This document shows positions 1 to 7,648 of a stretch of DNA of 45,857 nt, one piece after another. Source of the DNA: an uncultured Collinsella sp. (lineage in GTDB: Bacteria > Actinomycetota > Coriobacteriia > Coriobacteriales > Coriobacteriaceae). Both the position numbers and the translations under genes were made by a program. The notes below the pieces were generated by a model, which worked only from the letters and a program-made list of their open reading frames with translations, searched no databases and was not told the origin of the DNA. The DNA is taken from positions 1-45,857 of the forward strand of contig UQIQ01000008.1 of NCBI GenBank assembly GCA_900541185.1, read 5' to 3'. Position 1 is the first letter of the stretch. Each line of letters starts with the position of its first letter.

Positions 1-49
1 ATCTACACCTATTAAGTCGTCGGCAGCGTCAGATGTGTATAAGAGACAG
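1..49 (+). other. Illumina Nextera adapter remnant (not genomic)
   Basis: Bases 1-8 match the end of the P5 primer (ATCTACAC), 9-16 are an 8-base index (CTATTAAG), 17-30 are the read-1 overhang TCGTCGGCAGCGTC, and 31-49 are the 19-base Tn5 mosaic end AGATGTGTATAAGAGACAG. This exact order is the i5 side of a Nextera library molecule. The chromosome therefore starts at base 50, and any reading frame entering from 1-49 is artefactual. The window begins at a contig edge of a draft assembly. Confidence 0.98.
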
Positions 50-220
50 GATGTGGACAGCGCGGGTCGTATCGGTCTTTCTGAGTCTCTCCGCAAGCAG
101 GCGAACCTCGACCGCGAGGTCACGGTTGTGGGCAACTACGACCACCTTGAGGTTTGGGACCGCGCTACGGCCGATGAGGACGATGATGACGAGGCCCTGC
201 TGGACCTCTTCTTCTCGTAA
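50..220 (+). CDS. mraZ: Transcriptional regulator MraZ, C-terminal fragment
   Basis: MraZ is the DNA-binding regulator of the dcw operon, built from two AbrB-like swapped-hairpin domains, and is normally the first gene of the cluster. Only the last 56 codons are present. They begin D-V-D-S-A-G-R-I and run to a G-N-Y-D-H-L-E-V-W-D segment, which matches the second MraZ domain (D-x-x-G-R followed by an E-I/V-W-D motif). The C-terminus is an acidic D/E run ending L-L-D-L-F-F-S. The 5' part is missing because the contig starts here behind adapter sequence. The stop lies 20 bases before rsmH, as expected for an mraZ-rsmH pair. Confidence 0.85.
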   Translation, partial: DVDSAGRIGLSESLRKQANLDREVTVVGNYDHLEVWDRATADEDDDDEALLDLFFS

Positions 221-240
221 GGGCAAGACACGAGTAGCGG

Positions 241-1206
241 ATGGAGCGTGGGATCTTGACACAAGAATATCGGCATGAACCTGTCATGCTCGGCGAAGTG
301 CTTGAGTCGCTGCAGCTAAAGAGCGGCTCCGTCGTCTGCGACTGCACCCTTGGCGGTGCCGGCCATTCGGTAAAGATGGCCGCGCAGGTGGGGGAGAGCG
401 GCCTTTTGCTCGGCGTCGATCAGGACGACATGGCCCTCGAGGCCGCTGGCGCCCGTCTGGACCGCGAGGTTCCCGGCGTACCGCACCAGCTGCTGAAGGG
501 CAACTTTGGCGACTTGGACGAGCTGCTTTGCTCGGCCGAGGTGCCCGGGGTCGATGGCTTCCTGTTCGACTTGGGCGTTTCGTCGCCGCAACTCGATATC
601 CCTGGCAGGGGCTTTTCGTACAACGAGGACGCCCCATTGGACATGCGGATGGATCCGGGTAACAACACCTTAAACGCAGCTGAGGTCATCAACACCTATA
701 ACGAACACGACCTCGCCCGGATTCTACGCGTCTATGGCGAAGAGAAGTTCGCCTCACAGATCGCGCGTGAGATCGTGCGCCGCCGCGAGCATGAGCCGAT
801 CGAAACCACCGGTCAGTTTGTCGAGATCATCAAGGCTGGTATCCCCGCTGCCGCTCGTCGGCATGGCGGACACCCAGCCAAGAAAAGTTTCCAGGCCATT
901 CGCATCGAGGTCAATCACGAACTCGATGTGCTCGAGCGAGGGCTTGACGCCGCCACAAGGTGGCTCAACCCGGGTGGACGCATCTGCGTCATCTCGTATC
1001 ACTCGCTCGAGGACCGTATCGTAAAGAACCACTTTAAGGAGATGAGCCAGGGGTGCACGTGTCCGCCGGAGATTCCGGTGTGCGTGTGCGGCAACGTGCC
1101 GATACTCAAGGTCATCACCCGCAAACCCTTGGTTGCCCAACCCGATGAGGTTGCGCGCAACCCTCGGGCGAGATCAGCCAAGATCCGCGTGGCGCAGCGT
1201 CTGTAG
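241..1206 (+). CDS. rsmH: 16S rRNA (cytosine(1402)-N(4))-methyltransferase RsmH
   Basis: SAM-dependent methyltransferase that N4-methylates C1402 of 16S rRNA in the 30S decoding centre. The 321-residue product has the family's opening Y-R-H-E-P-V-M-L, the SAM-binding D-C-T-L-G-G-A-G-H-S (residues 34-43), F-D-L-G-V-S-S-P-Q-L-D, and the C-terminal I-S-Y-H-S-L-E-D-R-I-V-K block near residue 253. A cysteine-rich stretch, C-T-C-P-P-E-I-P-V-C-V-C-G, follows, as is common in the family. The start is uncertain. ATG at 241 has no clear Shine-Dalgarno site, whereas TTG at 256 has GGAG at 243-246 with 9-base spacing and would give M-T-Q-E-Y-R-H-E-P. It follows mraZ directly, the standard dcw order. Confidence 0.96.
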   Translation: MERGILTQEYRHEPVMLGEVLESLQLKSGSVVCDCTLGGAGHSVKMAAQVGESGLLLGVDQDDMALEAAGARLDREVPGVPHQLLKGNFGDLDELLCSAEVPGVDGFLFDLGVSSPQLDIPGRGFSYNEDAPLDMRMDPGNNTLNAAEVINTYNEHDLARILRVYGEEKFASQIAREIVRRREHEPIETTGQFVEIIKAGIPAAARRHGGHPAKKSFQAIRIEVNHELDVLERGLDAATRWLNPGGRICVISYHSLEDRIVKNHFKEMSQGCTCPPEIPVCVCGNVPILKVITRKPLVAQPDEVARNPRARSAKIRVAQRL

Positions 1207-1296
1207 ACGCGACCGCGCGATATTGGACCTCCCGCTCGTACCACAAACGAAGCTTAAACACACTACCAACGTACTCGGGATGGGAGGCGGCATATC

Positions 1297-1767
1297 ATGG
1301 GCTACAACACCTCAAACGCAGCACTCGCCTATGATATGAACGCCATGCCCGCCTATCGTGAGGCACCGCAGGCTCCCGTTGCTCCCCGCGAGCAGCGCAT
1401 GCCGCGCTTTGATGTCTACACCGGCGCGGGCCGTCAGGCAAACCAGGCGGTAAGCCCGGTTTTCATGAGCGTTCTTAAAACGTTTTGCATCATTGCGGCC
1501 ATCTTCATGACGATCGGCGTCGCCCGTGTGGCGCTCGCCGGCGTTACGGCCCAGGTGCTCAACAGCAACGCCGCGCTTACCAACACGCTCGAGAAGGCGA
1601 CCGATGAGAGCTCCGACCTGGAGGTCATGCATTCGGTCTATGGTGCCGACACGCGCATTCGCGACCTTGCGGGCGCTTATGGCATGGTGGAGCCCAGCGA
1701 GAGCGTTACACTTGATTTTTCGCAGGATGCAGCCGCGGGCGCTAGCTCGACCGCGACCGCTCAGTAA
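1297..1767 (+). CDS. ftsL: FtsL-like septum formation protein
   Basis: A 156-residue bitopic membrane protein. It has a proline- and arginine-rich cytoplasmic tail (about 1-55), one hydrophobic segment (about 58-82, from V-F-M-S-V-L-K-T-F to V-A-R-V-A-L-A-G-V) and a short extracytoplasmic helix with coiled-coil character (about 83-130), then a small-residue C-terminus. FtsL is poorly conserved in sequence. The call rests on this topology and on its place between rsmH and ftsI, exactly where ftsL sits in dcw clusters. FtsL pairs with FtsB/DivIC and activates FtsW-FtsI. GGGAGG lies about 9 bases before the ATG. The next gene starts 18 bases downstream, so the two are probably cotranscribed. Confidence 0.75.
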   Translation: MGYNTSNAALAYDMNAMPAYREAPQAPVAPREQRMPRFDVYTGAGRQANQAVSPVFMSVLKTFCIIAAIFMTIGVARVALAGVTAQVLNSNAALTNTLEKATDESSDLEVMHSVYGADTRIRDLAGAYGMVEPSESVTLDFSQDAAAGASSTATAQ

Positions 1768-1784
1768 CAAGACGGTAGCTGAGT

Positions 1785-3650
1785 ATGACAAATGACTATC
1801 GCCGCGGCTCCGACGGGGGTCGCGGTTCTGGACGTCCCTCATCGCGGGGACGTTCTGGTTATCAAGGAACGGGTCGGCCATCTTACAACGCGAGGCCGTC
1901 CTATGGCAACGACCCTGCGTCGCGTCTCCGTGGCTCGAGTGGTCCTCAAATGCATAACACCAGACCGCGCAAGAGCTCGTCGACCGAATGGCTCACGGGC
2001 ACGCCGCTGCCCCGTCGCAAAGCCGTCATGGGCTTCATCGGGTTTGGCTTGGGTTTGGGCGTCCTTCGCCTTGCCGACTATCAAATCGTGGAAGCCGATA
2101 AGCTACGCGACCGCGCCGATGCACGTCGCTTGCTCGCACAGACGCTATATGCCAAGCGCGGTACCATCTACGACCGTAACGGCAACGTGCTGACGTCGTC
2201 GGTCGAATGTCGCAACATCGCCGTGAATCCTCAGCTTATCGAGGACGTTGACAAGACGGTGTCAGCGCTGGTCAAAGCTACGGGAATCGATAAAAAGACC
2301 TGTCGCGAGCTCGTTGAGTCGGATGGCACCTGGGTGTATATCAAACGCCAGGTGGACGAGGACGATGTCGCGGCGCTGGAGAAGAAGAACCTGCCAGGCG
2401 TGCTCTTTGAGCAGGCCATGAAGCGCGTGTACCCCTACGGCAACCTGGCATCGCAGGTGCTTGGCGTGGTAAACGTGGACAACGACGGCCTGACGGGCCT
2501 CGAAAAACAGTACAACAAGCTTTTGACCGGAACCAACGGTTCGCTGGTGCGCGAGCGGGCGAGGGACGGTAGCTATATCGCGGGCGGCGCCTATAAAAAG
2601 GTGGCGGCGGTTGACGGCGTGGACATCGTGACGACGCTCGATGTCAATATCCAGCGTGCGGCCGAGGACGCCCTGGCCGAGGCGGTCGAAAAGACCAAGG
2701 CCAAGAATGGCTCGGCCCTGGTCACCGATCCCACGACGGGCGAGATTCTGGCGGCATGCTCGTATCCGACATATGACCAGACCGATCTGGAAAACGCCAA
2801 GACCGAGGACATGAACTTGCGCCTGGTTACCGATGCCTATGAGCCCGGCTCGGTCTTTAAGACGCTCGTGGCCGGTGCCGGCTTCGACTTGGGCGCCGTG
2901 CGTTCGAGCACGTCGTTTGAGGTGCCGGCGAGCATTAAGGTTGGCGATGACACCGTTACCGACGCCGACAAGCGCGACTACACCATGACCATGGACGTGC
3001 GCGAGATGATGCGCCGTTCGTCCAATGTGGGCTTTGTCCTGGTGGGACGCAAGATCGGTGCCGATGATTTTGCCACCTATGTGGACAAGTGGGGTATCGG
3101 CCATAGCTCCGGTGTCGATTTTCCGGGTGAGAGTCTGGGCATCGTCAAGGAGCGCGACCAGTACGACGGCGCCACGCTGGGCTCGATGAGCTTTGGCCAG
3201 GCGCTGTCCGTCTCGCCGATTGAGGTCGCACGTGCCGTGGGCGGCATCGCGAACGGCGGCGTGATGATGACTCCGCACTTCTATAAGTCCAGCAAGGGCG
3301 ATGAGAAGGACTGGGGCGAAGGCGAGCGTGCGATTTCGGAGGACGCTGCCGCCCAGGTGACATCGTGCATGCAGACGGTCGTGTCCGAAGGCACGGGCGT
3401 TGGCGGTGCGGTCGATGGATATGACGTGGCGGGCAAGACCGGTACGGCCGAGCGTGCTGACGAGAACGGCGGTTACCTCAAGGAGAACTACATGTCGTCC
3501 TTTATGGGCTTTGCGCCGGCACAATCGCCCAAGGTGCTGTGCTATATCACACTCGATGGAACACCGAGCGGCTCGGATGCCGCCGCGGTGCCATTCCAGT
3601 CCATTATGGCCAACGCACTCGACGTGCTGGGAATCCCGCGCGCGAAGTAG
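1785..3650 (+). CDS. ftsI: Septal peptidoglycan transpeptidase FtsI (class B PBP)
   Basis: Class B penicillin-binding protein that crosslinks septal peptidoglycan together with FtsW. The 621 residues comprise a long Ser/Arg/Gly-rich cytoplasmic tail (about 1-75), one membrane anchor (about 79-100, M-G-F-I-G-F-G-L-G-L-G-V-L), a PBP dimerisation domain starting at K-R-G-T-I-Y-D-R-N-G (about residue 124), and the transpeptidase domain. All three catalytic motifs are present: SxxK at S356-K359 (P-G-S-V-F-K), SxN at S412-N414, and K551-T-G. There are no PASTA domains; the protein ends soon after the KTG block. The ftsL-ftsI order is standard, but the usual next gene, murE, is missing. Confidence 0.95.
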   Translation: MTNDYRRGSDGGRGSGRPSSRGRSGYQGTGRPSYNARPSYGNDPASRLRGSSGPQMHNTRPRKSSSTEWLTGTPLPRRKAVMGFIGFGLGLGVLRLADYQIVEADKLRDRADARRLLAQTLYAKRGTIYDRNGNVLTSSVECRNIAVNPQLIEDVDKTVSALVKATGIDKKTCRELVESDGTWVYIKRQVDEDDVAALEKKNLPGVLFEQAMKRVYPYGNLASQVLGVVNVDNDGLTGLEKQYNKLLTGTNGSLVRERARDGSYIAGGAYKKVAAVDGVDIVTTLDVNIQRAAEDALAEAVEKTKAKNGSALVTDPTTGEILAACSYPTYDQTDLENAKTEDMNLRLVTDAYEPGSVFKTLVAGAGFDLGAVRSSTSFEVPASIKVGDDTVTDADKRDYTMTMDVREMMRRSSNVGFVLVGRKIGADDFATYVDKWGIGHSSGVDFPGESLGIVKERDQYDGATLGSMSFGQALSVSPIEVARAVGGIANGGVMMTPHFYKSSKGDEKDWGEGERAISEDAAAQVTSCMQTVVSEGTGVGGAVDGYDVAGKTGTAERADENGGYLKENYMSSFMGFAPAQSPKVLCYITLDGTPSGSDAAAVPFQSIMANALDVLGIPRAK

Positions 3651-3775
3651 GGGGTTACAATCTTGAGCGTGGTCTGCCGTTTGATCTGAAGGGTGTTCAC
3701 ATGCCCTGCACCACGCGCGCATGGCACTGGGATACAATACGCCGATAGCATTATTAGGTTTACAGGGGAGCTGCA

Positions 3776-5200
3776 ATGATAGAGATCGCCGTCAACAACC
3801 TCGCGGCCTCAACGGGGGCCCGAACCGTGACGGAAGAAGTCGATCGGGTATGCCGCGGGTGCGTTATCGACTCGCGTCAGGTCGAGGAGGGGACGATCTT
3901 TGTCGCCTTCCCCGGCGAAAAGGTCGACGGCAATGATTTTGCCTCCCGTGCCATCGAGTCGGGTGCCGGTGCCGTCGTGATGACGCGCGAGCCCGATGCC
4001 GAGCTGGTTTCGCTGGCGCAGGACAAGGGATGCGCCATCTTGCTGACCGACGACCCCGTGGAGTTTTTGCTGCGCCTGGCGCACGTATATCGCTTGGAGC
4101 TTGGCTGCCTGGTCGTCGGCATTACCGGTTCGATTGGCAAGACGACGACCAAGGACGTGCTCGCCGCCGTGCTCGCCAAGCGTTATCGCGTCTGGGCCAC
4201 GAAGGGCAATTTCAACAACCTGATCGGCATGCCGCTCACGGTACTTTCCGCTCCGGCCGATACCGAGGTTCTGGTGCTCGAGATGGGCATGAACCATTTT
4301 CATGAGATTGAGCGCCTGTCCCAGTCTGCCAACCCTAATCTTGCCATCGTGAGCAAGATCGGAACCTCCCACATCGGTATCCTGGGTAGCCGCGAGAACA
4401 TCGCCCGCGCCAAGTCCGAGATTGTCCAGGGCATGTGCGCCGCCGGCGACTTCTCGCCGTTGCTGGTTTTGGGTGGCGAGGACGACTTTACGCCGTTCAT
4501 TCGCGATACGTTCGCCCGGCCTGCGGGCATTGACGTGATGCTGGCCGGCGTCTCGGACGACGACGAGGTCCGCGCACGCGACATTCGCGTCGACGACGAG
4601 GGCCATCCGGTCTTTACGCTCGACTTTGGTCAGGGCGACACGGTCGATACCATGTTGGCTATTCCCGGTGTGCAGTCCGTGCCCAATGCCGTCAAGGCCG
4701 CCGCGGTCGCCTATCGTCTGGGCGTGACGCCCGAGCAGATCGATGCCGCCTTTAGGGGCCTTACGATCACCGGTCACCGTCAGGAGATCAAGCGCGCCAA
4801 GAGCGGAGCACGCATCATCGACGACTCCTATAACGCCAGTGCCGAGTCTATGGCTGCCGGCCTCGATTTGCTGTGCTCACTCATCTGTGACGGTTCGCGC
4901 ATGGCGATCCTGGGCGAGATGGGCGAGATGGGCGACGAGGCCCCCCGCATGCATGAGCTCGTGGGCGCCTATGCCGCCGCCAAGAAGCTCGACATGCTCG
5001 CGTGCGTCGGCGGCGAGCTGGCTCAGCTCATGGCCGATGCCGCACGCATGATGGGTATGGATGAGGACCGCATCCAGGTGTTCTCCGATTATCAGCAGGT
5101 GCTCGACCGCATGGGCGGCGCGCTTGAAAATCATGATGTTGTACTGGTCAAGGGTTCCCGTTTTGTTGAGCTCGACCGCTTTGTGGAAGGTGTGTGCTAG
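3776..5200 (+). CDS. murF: UDP-N-acetylmuramoyl-tripeptide--D-alanyl-D-alanine ligase MurF
   Basis: Cytoplasmic Mur ligase that adds D-Ala-D-Ala to the UDP-MurNAc-tripeptide using ATP. Its 474 residues have an N-terminal substrate domain with the MurF-type D-S-R-Q-V-E-E-G-T-I-F-V-A-F motif, an ATP-binding P-loop G-I-T-G-S-I-G-K-T-T-T (G115 to T125), the central E-M-G-M-N-H block typical of MurF, and D-D-S-Y-N-A-S (ADP-proximal loop) in the C-terminal half. GGGGAG precedes the ATG. A 125-base gap separates it from ftsI and contains TACAAT (3733-3738), a possible -10 box without a good -35. It is followed after 3 bases by mraY, so the two are probably translationally coupled. Confidence 0.96.
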   Translation: MIEIAVNNLAASTGARTVTEEVDRVCRGCVIDSRQVEEGTIFVAFPGEKVDGNDFASRAIESGAGAVVMTREPDAELVSLAQDKGCAILLTDDPVEFLLRLAHVYRLELGCLVVGITGSIGKTTTKDVLAAVLAKRYRVWATKGNFNNLIGMPLTVLSAPADTEVLVLEMGMNHFHEIERLSQSANPNLAIVSKIGTSHIGILGSRENIARAKSEIVQGMCAAGDFSPLLVLGGEDDFTPFIRDTFARPAGIDVMLAGVSDDDEVRARDIRVDDEGHPVFTLDFGQGDTVDTMLAIPGVQSVPNAVKAAAVAYRLGVTPEQIDAAFRGLTITGHRQEIKRAKSGARIIDDSYNASAESMAAGLDLLCSLICDGSRMAILGEMGEMGDEAPRMHELVGAYAAAKKLDMLACVGGELAQLMADAARMMGMDEDRIQVFSDYQQVLDRMGGALENHDVVLVKGSRFVELDRFVEGVC

Positions 5201-5203
5201 CCC

Positions 5204-6223
5204 ATGTTCGGCAATCCCTCGTATCCTACGTATCAGGCCTTTTTGGGACTTGGCATCGCTGCCGCCATTGCGTTGCTGCTTATGCCGTGGTGGATCAAGC
5301 TGCTGAAGGTCGAGGGTATCGGCCAACAGGTCCGAGCCGACGGCCCCAAGCGTCATTTGATTAAACAGGGTACGCCTACCATGGGCGGCGTCATCATCCT
5401 TGTCGCGATCTCGCTGACCTGCCTGCTGATGGGCAAGCTCACCACCGAGCTTGTGCTCGTGCTGCTTGCAACGCTGGCCACCGGCGTTCTGGGTCTCATC
5501 GACGATCTGACCTCCGTCACGCATGGTCGCTCGCTCGGCCTGACGCCTCACGCCAAGATGATCGGTCTGACCATCATCTGCGTCACCTTTACCGTGCTCG
5601 CCGTCAATTGGTGCGGCGTCGCCCCCGAGATTCGTTTTCCCGGCGGCCTGACGATTGACCTCGGTGTTCTTTCGACCACCATCTGCGGCCTTTCGTTTCC
5701 GTGGCTCTACATTGTATTTTGCTGGCTGATGATCGCCGGTCTTTCCAATGCCGTGAACCTGACCGATGGTCTGGACGGCCTTGCCGGCGGCACTTCCATG
5801 ATCGCCATGCTCGCCATGGCCGCCATGGCGTTTTTGCACGGTGACGTGAACCTGTCCATCTTCTGCACGGCGTGCGCCGGTGCCTGCCTGGGCTTTTTGT
5901 GGTTCAACTGCTACCCGGCGAGCATCTTTATGGGCGATACCGGCTCGCTTGCACTGGGTGCCGCGTTTGCCTGCACCTCCATCATGACCAACACCGAAGT
6001 CGTTTCCCTCATCATCGGCGGTCTGTTTATCGTCGAGACCCTGTCGGTCATGATCCAGGTCGTCTATTTCCACTTTACGCACAAGCGCGTCTTCCTTATG
6101 GCGCCCATTCATCATCATTTCGAAAAGAAGGGCTGGGCCGAGACCAAGGTCGTTATCCGTTTTTGGATTATCGCCGCGGCCTTTGGCGCCGTTGGCCTCG
6201 CCTTGTTCTTCCAGTTGGGATAG
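5204..6223 (+). CDS. mraY: Phospho-N-acetylmuramoyl-pentapeptide-transferase MraY
   Basis: Integral membrane enzyme that transfers phospho-MurNAc-pentapeptide to undecaprenyl phosphate, forming lipid I. The 339 residues form about ten hydrophobic helices. Signatures visible are K-Q-G-T-P-T-M-G-G in the first cytoplasmic loop, L-I-D-D-L (Mg-binding aspartates), N-A-V-N-L-T-D-G-L-D-G-L-A-G-G, F-M-G-D-T-G-S-L-A-L-G, and the C-terminal histidine motif H-H-H-F-E-K-K-G-W. The length matches the family. It lies between murF and murD with gaps of 3 and 9 bases, the normal dcw order. Confidence 0.98.
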   Translation: MFGNPSYPTYQAFLGLGIAAAIALLLMPWWIKLLKVEGIGQQVRADGPKRHLIKQGTPTMGGVIILVAISLTCLLMGKLTTELVLVLLATLATGVLGLIDDLTSVTHGRSLGLTPHAKMIGLTIICVTFTVLAVNWCGVAPEIRFPGGLTIDLGVLSTTICGLSFPWLYIVFCWLMIAGLSNAVNLTDGLDGLAGGTSMIAMLAMAAMAFLHGDVNLSIFCTACAGACLGFLWFNCYPASIFMGDTGSLALGAAFACTSIMTNTEVVSLIIGGLFIVETLSVMIQVVYFHFTHKRVFLMAPIHHHFEKKGWAETKVVIRFWIIAAAFGAVGLALFFQLG

Positions 6224-6232
6224 TGGTCTTTC

Positions 6233-7639
6233 ATGCCTCTTGCTGATGTCTTTAGCCTGCTTGTTTTGGGGCAGGGTAAATCCGGTCTCGATGTCGCCCG
6301 TTGGGCGTTGGCTCACCCCGAGCGCGTGAGCACCACGACCGTGTATGGCGGCGGTACCTCCGAGCCCAATGACGCCACACGTGCGCTCGAGGCGCAGGGC
6401 GCGTCGTTTGTCTACGGCACCGAGCAGGTCGAGGGTGCCTATGACGTGTGCGTGACATGCCCGGGTATCTCGGAGTTCTCGGCCTTCTTTAAGGCTGGGC
6501 GTGAGCATGCCGCTCAGATTATGGGCGAGCCCGAGTTTGCCTATCGCCTGTCTCCCCAAAATTGGATCGCCATCACGGGCACCAACGGCAAGACAACTAC
6601 CACGTCGCTGACCGATTATCTGCTCAAGGCCGCCGGTGAAGCCAGCGTGGCCGTCGGCAATATCGGTGAGCCACCGGTGAACGAGATCGACGGCCGCGCA
6701 CACAATGAGTGGTTTGTGGCCGAGCTGTCGAGTTATCAGATTGCTACGACCGCTGAGCTTCATCCTCGCGTGGCGGTGCTGCTCAACATCACGCCCGACC
6801 ACCTGGGCTGGCACAAGAGCCACAAGAACTATGCGCTCGCCAAGATCAAGTTGTTCGAGAATATGGTCGACGATGACCTCGTGGTTGTCGACGTTGAGGA
6901 TTCCGGCATCCATGAGTTCGATGAGTACATCTACACACCGGGTCGCCGCATCTGCAAGGTCGCCTTTGACGAGCCCGAGGGTGCAGACGCCGCCTTTGTG
7001 CGCGACGGCAAGATGGTCGTGCGCCTGAAGGGCGTCGAGACCCAGCTTGTCGCCACGTCCGAGCTCAAGATCTCGGGCCATCACAATGTCATCAATGCCT
7101 TATGCGCCGCCACGGCTGCTCTGGCCGTCGGTGCCGATCCAGAGGGCATTTGCCGCGGTTTGGCATCGTTCCAGCCACTGGAGCACCGCGTTGAACCCTG
7201 CGGCGAGATCGATGGCGTGCGCTACGTCAACGATTCCAAGGCGACGAACACCGATGCGGTCGAAAAGGCCCTGACGGCGTTTCCCGATGACGACGTGATC
7301 TTGCTGCTCGGCGGTCACGATAAGGGTACGCCGCTTGCGGACTTTGCCCGCGTCGTTATGGACAACGTGCGCTCGGTCGTTTGCTTTGGCGATGCGCGCG
7401 AGCGCTTTACCGCCGCTATGGACGAGGCCGATGTCGATGGTGACGTGGATATCGCCCAGGCCGATGATCTGCGCGATGCCGTTGACGTTGCCCGCTCGCT
7501 CTCGAGCCGCGGCGACGTGATCCTGCTTTCGCCCGCCTGCTCTTCGTTCGACGAGTTCTCGGGCTACGAGGAGCGCGGCCGCGTGTTTAAGGACTACGTG
7601 GCCCAGCTTGCCGCGGCAGCGAAATCGCAAACGGAATAG
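6233..7639 (+). CDS. murD: UDP-N-acetylmuramoyl-L-alanine--D-glutamate ligase MurD
   Basis: Cytoplasmic ATP-dependent ligase that adds D-Glu to UDP-MurNAc-L-Ala. The 468 residues begin with a Rossmann-like nucleotide-sugar fold (L-V-L-G-Q-G-K-S-G near residue 10). They contain the Mur ligase P-loop G-T-N-G-K-T-T-T (G116-K120), the E-L-S-S-Y-Q-I segment diagnostic for MurD, N-I-T-P-D-H-L-G-W-H, L-E-H-R-V-E and N-D-S-K-A-T-N-T-D. It ends with S-P-A-C-S-S-F-D-E-F, typical of MurD C-termini. It starts 9 bases after mraY and is followed at once by ftsW. Confidence 0.97.
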   Translation: MPLADVFSLLVLGQGKSGLDVARWALAHPERVSTTTVYGGGTSEPNDATRALEAQGASFVYGTEQVEGAYDVCVTCPGISEFSAFFKAGREHAAQIMGEPEFAYRLSPQNWIAITGTNGKTTTTSLTDYLLKAAGEASVAVGNIGEPPVNEIDGRAHNEWFVAELSSYQIATTAELHPRVAVLLNITPDHLGWHKSHKNYALAKIKLFENMVDDDLVVVDVEDSGIHEFDEYIYTPGRRICKVAFDEPEGADAAFVRDGKMVVRLKGVETQLVATSELKISGHHNVINALCAATAALAVGADPEGICRGLASFQPLEHRVEPCGEIDGVRYVNDSKATNTDAVEKALTAFPDDDVILLLGGHDKGTPLADFARVVMDNVRSVVCFGDARERFTAAMDEADVDGDVDIAQADDLRDAVDVARSLSSRGDVILLSPACSSFDEFSGYEERGRVFKDYVAQLAAAAKSQTE

Positions 7640-7648
7640 GGGTTGCCG

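Noticed and set aside
4877..7084. A 735-codon minus-strand open frame across murF, mraY and murD
   Set aside because: It is antisense to three clearly identified genes; long antisense frames are common in GC-rich DNA with strong third-position bias. The product is low in hydrophobic structure and rich in Gly, Asp and His.
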